In this document: piece by piece, positions 42,062-47,148 of the stretch | How positions within the stretch are numbered: the first letter of the stretch is position 1 | Layout of the letters: every line of letters begins with the position of its first letter | From: DATGLW01 sp035293965 | Lineage (GTDB): Bacteria > Actinomycetota > Acidimicrobiia > Acidimicrobiales > RAAP-2 | NCBI GenBank assembly: GCA_035293965.1 | Contig: DATGLW010000133.1 | Location: 1-47,148, forward strand | DNA length: 47,148 nucleotides | Direction of reading: 5' to 3' | Made by a program: the position numbers and the translations under genes | The notes under the pieces: generated by a model | What the model was told of the DNA's origin: nothing | The model's database searches: none | Seen by the model: the letters and a program-made list of their open reading frames with translations, nothing else

Positions 42062-43059
42062 CAGCCCACCTGACCTCGACGTGCCCGAGCCGCCGGCCGG
42101 GCGCCCACGGGGCCCGCCGGCTCGCCTGCAGCGGGCCCCCAGGACGCCGCAGTGCGCAGGGCGTCCATTGTGCCCCACCGCCGGGGGGCAGGCACCGGAG
42201 GCACCGACGCCTCGCAGTTGTCGATGAGGCGGACCCGGCCGAACCTGGCCGCCACGAGGAGCCGCCAGGGCTGAGCCGGCGCGAGCTCCGCCGGCACCGT
42301 GAGGTCGACCGGGTCGACCACGGCGGCATAGTCGAGCTCGGCCTCGGGCTCGGCGGCCACGACCTCGGCCATGGCTCCGGCCACCGCCCCCGGGCACCGC
42401 TCGCCCGCGAGCATGGCCGCCCGGCCGGCGGCCAGCGCCTGAGCCAGCACCGGGGCCGCCTGGCGCTGTGACGGCGACAGCAGCGCGTTGCGGCTCGACA
42501 GGGCGACGCCGTCGTGCTCGCGGACGGTCGCGCAGGCCACGAGCTCCACGGGGAACGACAGGTCGGCGACCAGCCGGCCGACCACGGCCAGCTGCTGGAA
42601 GTCCTTCTCGCCGAAGTAGGCCCGGCAGCGTCCCGCCATGGCGAAGAGCTTGGCCACCACCGTCACCACGCCGTCGAAGTGGCCCGGCCGAGCGGCTCCT
42701 TCCCAGGCGTCCGTCAGGCCCCGCACCCGAACGGTGGTCGCGGGTGCCTCTGGCCACGAGGGGTACATCTCGGCGACGGAGGGCGCGAGCACGACCGACA
42801 CCCCTGCCTGCTCGCACCTGGCCAGGTCGGCGTCGAGCGTGCGAGGGTAGTGCGCCTCGTCCCAGGGGTCGCCGAACTGCAGGGGGTTGACGAAGATCGT
42901 CACCGCCACGCACTCGCACTCGGACACCGCCCGATCCATCAGCGATCGGTGGCCGGCATGGAGCGCCCCCATCGTCGGCACGAGCCCCACTCGCTGGCCG
43001 GCGGCGCGCGCCGCGTCCAGCGCCTCGGAGAACGCCGCGACCGAGGACAGGACCCGCAC
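42061..43059 (-). CDS. panC: pantothenate synthetase (pantoate-beta-alanine ligase)
   Basis: 332 residues. It joins pantoate and beta-alanine using ATP. GLVPTMGALHAGHRSLMDRA has the nucleotide-binding HxGH, TIFVNPLQFG follows, then FGEKDFQQLAVV (KMSKS-like region) and GVALSSRNALLSPSQR. Standard panC is ~280-300 residues; the extra ~50 residues at the end are a Pro/Ala/Arg-rich tail after RLIDN. GTG start, 3 nt after the DUF2520 gene. panB is not in the window. Confidence 0.96.
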   Translation of the reverse strand: MRVLSSVAAFSEALDAARAAGQRVGLVPTMGALHAGHRSLMDRAVSECECVAVTIFVNPLQFGDPWDEAHYPRTLDADLARCEQAGVSVVLAPSVAEMYPSWPEAPATTVRVRGLTDAWEGAARPGHFDGVVTVVAKLFAMAGRCRAYFGEKDFQQLAVVGRLVADLSFPVELVACATVREHDGVALSSRNALLSPSQRQAAPVLAQALAAGRAAMLAGERCPGAVAGAMAEVVAAEPEAELDYAAVVDPVDLTVPAELAPAQPWRLLVAARFGRVRLIDNCEASVPPVPAPRRWGTMDALRTAASWGPAAGEPAGPVGARPAARARRGQVG

Positions 43060-43062
43060 CGC

Positions 43063-43860
43063 TCAGACCGCCACCGGGATGCCGGCCGAGGCCGCCGCGG
43101 GCCCCACCTGCTCCCTCGACGGGCCGGGTGGAGGTGCCGCGGCGGGAGCCGGGGTGCCCTGGGCCAGGCGCATTGCCAGGGCCACGCCAGCGGCGTAGGC
43201 ACCCCGCTCGTCGGGATCGAGGGCGTCGTGATGGCGGCGAAGGGTGGCCCAATCGCCGCGCGCCGCCGGACCGGTGAGGGCACCGCGGGGGCCGAGCCGC
43301 TCCACGTCCTCCAGGGCGGCCCTGGTCAAGCCGAGGAAGTCGGTCAGGCCGAGGCCGACGGTCGAGGCCACCCGCTCCACCTGCCCGAGCAGCGCCACCA
43401 CGTGGTTGGCGGCCATGCACGCTGCAGCGTGGTAGGCGGCGCGGCCTGCTTCGTCGATCTCGACCACCCGGCCGCCCAACGCGTCAGCCATCCGGCGGGC
43501 CATCGGGTGCCCGGCTACGGCGAAGGTGGCGCCGGGGAGCCGGCGCGCCCCGGTCCCGGCGTCGGGCAGGGGCACGAGCGGGTGCATCGACGCCCGCTGC
43601 GGGTGGGGATCCAGCACGTCGAGCCCGAGCGCGCCGGACAGGTGCATGACGACGGTGCTCGGGCGCGGGGCGACCGATGCGGCCACGCGGCCCACGGCGT
43701 CGTCGGGGGTGGCGATGACGAGCACGTCGACCCCGGCTGCCGCGCCGGTGGCGTCGTCGCCCCTCCCGAGCAGGCCCGCCACGTCCCACCCGGCCGAACC
43801 GAGCGCACGCGCCAGGGACAGCCCCGCCCGCCCTGGGCCGATCACACGAACCTTTGGCAC
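43063..43860 (-). CDS. Rossmann-fold / DUF2520 oxidoreductase (candidate ketopantoate reductase)
   Basis: 265 residues. The N-terminal NAD(P)-binding domain begins KVRVIGPGRAGLSLARALGSAGWDVAG and has VDVLVIATPDDAVGRVAASV and VVMHLSGALGLDVL. The C-terminal helical DUF2520 domain has HPLVPLPDAGTGARRLPGATFAVAG, AAYHAAACMAANHVVALL and LTGPAARGDWATLRRHH. It is immediately upstream of panC, as is Rv3603c in M. tuberculosis. As I recall, a ketopantoate reductase family called PanG was described with this type of fold, and no panE is visible here; reduction of ketopantoate is a reasonable but unproven role. GTG start with GGGAGG just upstream. Confidence 0.88.
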   Translation of the reverse strand: MPKVRVIGPGRAGLSLARALGSAGWDVAGLLGRGDDATGAAAGVDVLVIATPDDAVGRVAASVAPRPSTVVMHLSGALGLDVLDPHPQRASMHPLVPLPDAGTGARRLPGATFAVAGHPMARRMADALGGRVVEIDEAGRAAYHAAACMAANHVVALLGQVERVASTVGLGLTDFLGLTRAALEDVERLGPRGALTGPAARGDWATLRRHHDALDPDERGAYAAGVALAMRLAQGTPAPAAAPPPGPSREQVGPAAASAGIPVAV

Positions 43861-43912
43861 CGGACCTCCCTCGGTGATCCAGCCCCCGGGCGGGGTGCCG
43901 GTCCCTCAGCGA

Positions 43913-44398
43913 TCAGTCGCAACCGTCGAAGAGCATACCGACCCGCTCGACGGCACCACCAGCGGCCTCGAGCGCCCCGGCCGGCACCAGCTCGGGCGCG
44001 AGGTCGGCGAGGGGTGCGAGCACGAACCGGCGTTCCCACATCCGGGGGTGGGGAACGGTCAGGTCCTCCTCGTCGACGGTCACCCCCTCGACGAGGAGCA
44101 CGTCGGCGTCGAGAGTGCGAGGGCCGAAGCGGACCGTCCGGACCCGGTGGGCGGCATCCTCGAGGCGGCGGCAACGCTCGAGCAGCTGGCGCGGAGTGTC
44201 TGCCGTGCGGAGCTCGACGACCAGGTTGAGGTACGGCCCCTGGCCGGCTGGCCCGCCGACGGGCTCGGTCTCGTAGAGCGGCGACACGGCGGCCACGTCG
44301 CCGCCGGCGGCCAGCGAGCGGACCGCCCGCCGAAGGTGGCCGAGCCGGTCGCCGAGGTTGGAGCCGAGGCCCACGAAGGCGCGGGCGCGCTCGGTCAC
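43913..44398 (-). CDS. folK: 6-hydroxymethyl-7,8-dihydropterin pyrophosphokinase (HPPK)
   Basis: 161 residues. It transfers pyrophosphate from ATP to the pterin before FolP. AFVGLGSNLGDRLGHLRRAVRSL opens the protein, SPLYETEPVGGPAGQGPYLNLV carries the pterin loop, and RFGPRTLDADVLLVEG holds the Mg-binding DxD. PHPRMWERRFVLAPLADLAPEL closes the core. GTG start overlaps the folB stop (GTGA). Confidence 0.96.
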   Translation of the reverse strand: MTERARAFVGLGSNLGDRLGHLRRAVRSLAAGGDVAAVSPLYETEPVGGPAGQGPYLNLVVELRTADTPRQLLERCRRLEDAAHRVRTVRFGPRTLDADVLLVEGVTVDEEDLTVPHPRMWERRFVLAPLADLAPELVPAGALEAAGGAVERVGMLFDGCD

Positions 44399-44769
44399 GG
44401 GCGACCGCGGACGACCCGTACCCCAACCGAGCCGATGTCGAGCGGCAGCGGGGGGCGGAGCTTGCGCACGGTCACGGCAACCTGCTCGATCCGGGCGTCG
44501 GCAGCGAGGAGGTCCTCGGCGACTGCGCTCGCAAGCGCCTCGAGGAGCGCGAACGAGCTCGACCCGACCGTCCGCGCCGCCCTCGTGGCCAGCGCGCCGT
44601 AGTCCACCGTGTCGGCCAGGAGGTCCGAGGCCGCAGGGCGCGCCGCGTCGAGCTGCACGTCGACGTCGAGCTCGAACGGCTGGGCCCGCTCCTGCTCCTC
44701 GGGGAGGACCCCGTGGGTGCCGACCACGCGCAGCCCCCGGAGCTCGATCCGGTCGCCCGGCACCGTCAC
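44395..44769 (-). CDS. folB: dihydroneopterin aldolase
   Basis: 124 residues. It cleaves dihydroneopterin to hydroxymethyldihydropterin and glycolaldehyde. DRIELRGLRVVGTHGVLPEEQERAQPFELDVDVQLD has the conserved Glu region, DTVDYGALATRAARTVGSSSFALLEALASAVAEDLL includes the substrate Tyr and Glu, and VTVRKLRPPLPLDIGSVGV carries the catalytic Lys. GTG start 17 nt after the PTP-like gene. It overlaps folK by 4 nt. Confidence 0.95.
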   Translation of the reverse strand: MTVPGDRIELRGLRVVGTHGVLPEEQERAQPFELDVDVQLDAARPAASDLLADTVDYGALATRAARTVGSSSFALLEALASAVAEDLLAADARIEQVAVTVRKLRPPLPLDIGSVGVRVVRGRP

Positions 44770-44786
44770 CCTGCCCGGCCCTCGCT

Positions 44787-45329
44787 TCAGCTCTCGGGGG
44801 CAACCGGTGCGGGGCGCGCCCGCGAGGAGCTCGGCGGGATCGTCTCGACCCGTGCGACGAGCTCGCGGCCCGCCGGTCCCATCCGGTGGCCCACTTCACG
44901 TTCGATGAGGGCGACGGCCTGGGGCCCGGTCGCCAGTCGGCGTGACCACAGGAGGAACCCGGCCACCACCCCCATCACCCGGTCGCCCAGCTCCTCGTGG
45001 TGGACCAGCAGGCGGACCCCACCGGCGAGGGAGGCCTCGAGGTCCTCGTAGCACTGGCCCAGGACGGCGGACGGGTCGGCCGTGGGCAACAGCGGGTAGT
45101 GCGCCCATGCCAGGCCCTGCTCGTCGTAGGCCTGCAGGTTGTGCGGCGAGGGCAGGAGGGAGACCACGCGACCGAAGCCCTGCACGCGGAGCCAGATCAG
45201 CTCCTCTTGGCGCCGGACGCGGCGGTGGTTGGGCGCGAACCCCCCGGGACGCTCGCTGATCGCCAGCCGGCCGGCGATCACCCAGGTGAAATGGCGAGGC
45301 GGGATGCCCGCCGCCCACTTGCCCTTCAT
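44787..45329 (-). CDS. protein-tyrosine-phosphatase-fold protein with Cys-to-His P-loop (probable pseudophosphatase)
   Basis: 180 residues, ATG start. FTWVIAGRLAISERPG, GRVVSLLPSPHNLQAYDEQGLAWAHYPLLPTADPS and the following helices follow the dual-specificity phosphatase layout (strand VVSLL, then H-x-P-[IL]-x-D region). The P-loop, normally HCx5R, reads VRLLVHHEELGDRVMG: His111 replaces the nucleophilic Cys and Arg117 is kept. Without that Cys the usual phospho-cysteine chemistry is impossible, so this is probably a binding protein or has a different activity. It sits between folP and folB, where such a gene is not usual. The fold assignment rests on a few motifs and is moderate. Confidence 0.6.
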   Translation of the reverse strand: MKGKWAAGIPPRHFTWVIAGRLAISERPGGFAPNHRRVRRQEELIWLRVQGFGRVVSLLPSPHNLQAYDEQGLAWAHYPLLPTADPSAVLGQCYEDLEASLAGGVRLLVHHEELGDRVMGVVAGFLLWSRRLATGPQAVALIEREVGHRMGPAGRELVARVETIPPSSSRARPAPVAPES

Positions 45330-45383
45330 GCTGCGCCGCCCTCCGTGCCTGGCTTCATGGCTTGCTGGCCGTGCACCGCGGGC

Positions 45384-46205
45384 TCATGCTGCGCACGTCG
45401 GCAGGCCGACCAGCGAGGCTGCCTGCACCGTGGCCGCGACGTCGTGGACCCGCACCATGCCGGCGCCCTGGGCCATGGCCCACACTGCTGTCGCCAGGGA
45501 CGCCTCGAGGCGGGCGTCGGCGGGCCGGGGCCTGCGGTCCGCACCGGTGCCGAAGGCTCCGAGGAAGCGCTTGCGGCTGGTGCCCACCATCACCCGGTGT
45601 CCCGCCCGACCCGCTGCGACCACGAGCTCCCCGAGCCGGCCGAGCAGGGTCAGGTTGTGACCGGACGTCTTCCCGAACCCGATGCCGGGATCGAGCCAGA
45701 TCTCGCGCACGCCGGCACGGGTGGCGGCCTGCGCCCGCTGCAACAAGAAGGCACGGACCTCGGCGGTGACGTCGCCGTAGTGCGGCGCCAGCTGCATGTC
45801 CGCCGGCGTTCCCTGCATGTGCATGGCGACCCATCCCACACCGAGCTCGGCGGCGACAGGCCAGAGCGAAGCCGAGATGTCGTTGAGCAGCGTCGCCCCG
45901 GCGGCCACCGCGGCGCGGGCCACCGCGGGCTTGACCGTGTCCACCGACACCCGCACCGAAGCCGCCAGCGCCTCGACGACCGGCACCACGCGGCGAAGCT
46001 CCTCCGCCTCGTCGACCGGCGACGCTCCCGGACGGCTCGACTCCCCGCCGACGTCCACCACGTCGGCACCCTGGGCAGCCATCTCCCTCCCGCGCGCCAC
46101 GGCCTCCGCCCGGCGCGCATAGCGACCGCCGTCGAAGAACGAGTCCGGGGTGACGTTGAGCACGCCCATCACGAGTGGCCTGGCCGGTGCCGGCGGCGTC
46201 TGCAC
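45384..46205 (-). CDS. folP: dihydropteroate synthase
   Basis: 273 residues from a GTG at 46203-46205 (TACGCT 8 nt upstream). It condenses the pterin pyrophosphate with p-aminobenzoate and is the sulfonamide target. PLVMGVLNVTPDSFFDGGRY, GADVVDVGGESSRPGA, RVSVDTVKPAVARAAVAAGATLLNDISA, WVAMHMQGTPADMQ, WLDPGIGFGKT and MVGTSRKRFLG are the family blocks, with the pterin-site Asp, Asn and Lys present. It lies 107 bp downstream of folE and 54 bp upstream of the PTP-like gene. Confidence 0.96.
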   Translation of the reverse strand: MQTPPAPARPLVMGVLNVTPDSFFDGGRYARRAEAVARGREMAAQGADVVDVGGESSRPGASPVDEAEELRRVVPVVEALAASVRVSVDTVKPAVARAAVAAGATLLNDISASLWPVAAELGVGWVAMHMQGTPADMQLAPHYGDVTAEVRAFLLQRAQAATRAGVREIWLDPGIGFGKTSGHNLTLLGRLGELVVAAGRAGHRVMVGTSRKRFLGAFGTGADRRPRPADARLEASLATAVWAMAQGAGMVRVHDVAATVQAASLVGLPTCAA

Positions 46206-46213
46206 GAGCTCCA

Positions 46214-46219
46214 AGCGTA
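46214..46219 (-). promoter_or_regulatory. -10 hexamer (TACGCT) of folP
   Basis: TACGCT on the minus strand, 8 nt before the folP GTG, in the 107-bp gap after folE. Confidence 0.45.
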
Positions 46220-46312
46220 GGCGACCTCGGTGGCCCACGGCCCGCTCGTCCGGTGACCCGCTCGCACGGCGACCGTGCCCTGGCGGACTGGCCGGCGGCC
46301 GGGGCGGAAGGC

Positions 46313-46882
46313 TCAGCGCCCCCGGATGAACTCCATGGCCTCGGCCCGGGTGGCCGAGTCGGTGCGGAACAGGCCATGGACGGCAGAGGTGATGGTGAGG
46401 GTGCCCGGCTTCTTCACCCCTCGCATGGACATGCACAGGTGCTCCGCCTCGACCACCACGAGGACCCCGCGTGGACGGAGCACCTCGTCGATGGCATCGG
46501 CGATCTGCGTGGTCATGCGCTCCTGCACCTGGAGCTGCCTGGCGTAGCCGTCGACGAGGCGGGCGAGCTTCGAGAGGCCGGTCACCCGGCCATCGTCGTT
46601 GGGGATGTAGGCAACGTGGGCCCGCCCGATGAAGGGGACCAGGTGGTGCTCGCACAGGGAGGCGAACGGGATGTCGCGCACCATGACCATCTCGTCGTGC
46701 TCGGCGGCGAAGGTGACCGTGAGGTGCGCCTTCGGGTCCTGATGGAGGCCGCTGAACAGCTCCTCGAACATCGACGCGACCCGCTTGGGGGTGTCGACGA
46801 GCCCGTCGCGCTCGGGGTCCTCGCCCACGGCCGCCAGCAGCTCGGCCACGGCAGCTATCACGCGCTCGGTGTCGACGCTCAT
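46313..46882 (-). CDS. folE: GTP cyclohydrolase I
   Basis: 189 residues. It converts GTP to dihydroneopterin triphosphate. DTPKRVASMFEELFSGL, IPFASLCEHHLVPFIGRAHVAYIP (zinc Cys and His ligands), GLSKLARLVDGYARQLQVQERMT and VVVEAEHLCMSMRGVKKPGT (second zinc Cys) are all canonical. The zinc-site residues mark it as the zinc-dependent FolE1 type. ATG shares one base with the hpt stop (TGATG). ftsH, found between hpt and folE in mycobacteria, is missing. Confidence 0.97.
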   Translation of the reverse strand: MSVDTERVIAAVAELLAAVGEDPERDGLVDTPKRVASMFEELFSGLHQDPKAHLTVTFAAEHDEMVMVRDIPFASLCEHHLVPFIGRAHVAYIPNDDGRVTGLSKLARLVDGYARQLQVQERMTTQIADAIDEVLRPRGVLVVVEAEHLCMSMRGVKKPGTLTITSAVHGLFRTDSATRAEAMEFIRGR

Positions 46883-47148
46883 CAGGCCCTGCGCGGGTGC
46901 AGCGCCGAGGAGGCGGTTTGGGCCTCGGGACCGAGGTACTCGTAGACGCCGGCGAGGTTCCTGTAGCGCTCACCCACGTCGAGCCCGTAGCCCACCACGA
47001 AGGTCGAGGGGATGGTGAAGCCGACGTAGCGCAGGTCGAGCGCCACACGCTGCTGGCCCTCCTTCACCAAGAGGGCGCACACCTCCAGGCTGGCAGGGTG
47101 GCGGGCCTGCAGGTAGCGCCGGAGGTAGTTGAGCGTGAGACCGCTGTC
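46882..47148 (-). CDS. hpt: hypoxanthine-guanine phosphoribosyltransferase, C-terminal part (runs off the window)
   Basis: The last 88 residues of Hpt; the gene continues past 47148. The first visible residues DSGLTLNYLRRYL belong to the PRPP-binding loop (usual form DTGLTL). ASLEVCALLVKEGQQRVALDLRYVGFTIPSTFVVGYGLDVGERYRNLAGVYEYL follows in the pattern of HPRT, with the purine-contacting Val/Asp segment (FTIPSTFVVGYGLD). The tail after EYL is short and non-conserved. Its stop overlaps the folE start by one base. Confidence 0.94.
   Translation of the reverse strand, partial: DSGLTLNYLRRYLQARHPASLEVCALLVKEGQQRVALDLRYVGFTIPSTFVVGYGLDVGERYRNLAGVYEYLGPEAQTASSALHPRRA

Overview
This window is about 47 kb of very GC-rich DNA (roughly 70% by eye) that is almost fully coding. 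It looks like the chromosome of a high-GC actinobacterium. The evidence is the carD-ispD-ispF cluster, DisA beside RadA, a CysO-type sulfur carrier ending in AVAGG, an HemQ coproheme decarboxylase, a CIRCE-controlled groEL, and a hpt-fol-pan-coaX-lysS gene order that resembles the M. tuberculosis Rv3581c-Rv3624c neighbourhood with insertions and losses. The class Acidimicrobiia would fit, but that is inference. No prophage, insertion sequence or CRISPR array was seen.

Layout. Positions 1-3700 hold the start of a patatin-like lipase, a small membrane protein, a two-component system, a tRNA-Ser whose 5' end is duplicated upstream, and a heme-oxygenase-fold protein of the CADD/TENA type. Positions 3800-7000 hold an NRAMP-family transporter with an atypical metal site next to a soluble protein carrying the cytosolic MgtE gate and CBS domains. 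Positions 7100-17600 hold pheA, larB-larC, a hydrolase, a PLP decarboxylase, a flavin disulfide-reductase-family protein, GNAT and NUDIX proteins, a small Cys protein and a hemQ-larE-NIL operon. Positions 17600-21370 hold groL with CIRCE, then cysO and a threonine-synthase-like gene preceded by a SAM riboswitch. Positions 21370-25500 hold a GpgS-like glycosyltransferase, otsA/otsB, a LytR_C protein and tRNA-Thr. Positions 25600-27450 are accessory: hicAB and an unrecognised 405-residue protein. The rest is housekeeping: rlmB, ispF, ispD, carD, disA, radA, clpC, a polyprenyl synthase and a long tightly overlapping run from hpt to lysS.

How the genes work together. The hpt-to-lysS run makes tetrahydrofolate (folE, folP, folB, folK), pantothenate and CoA (panC, panD, coaX, and a DUF2520 protein that may be the ketopantoate reductase) and NAD (nadB, nadC). 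Many neighbours share ATGA, GTGA or TGATG junctions, so translation is probably coupled. larB, larC and larE together make the nickel-pincer cofactor, whose LarA client is not in the window. otsA and otsB make trehalose.

The most interesting signal is the SAM riboswitch in front of a threonine-synthase-like gene that overlaps cysO. This suggests a thiocarboxylate-dependent homocysteine (methionine) route from O-phosphohomoserine rather than ordinary threonine synthesis. A second theme is that many genes have a TAnnnT -10 hexamer 5-8 nt before the start codon, which implies widespread leaderless transcription; several start codons below were chosen on that basis.
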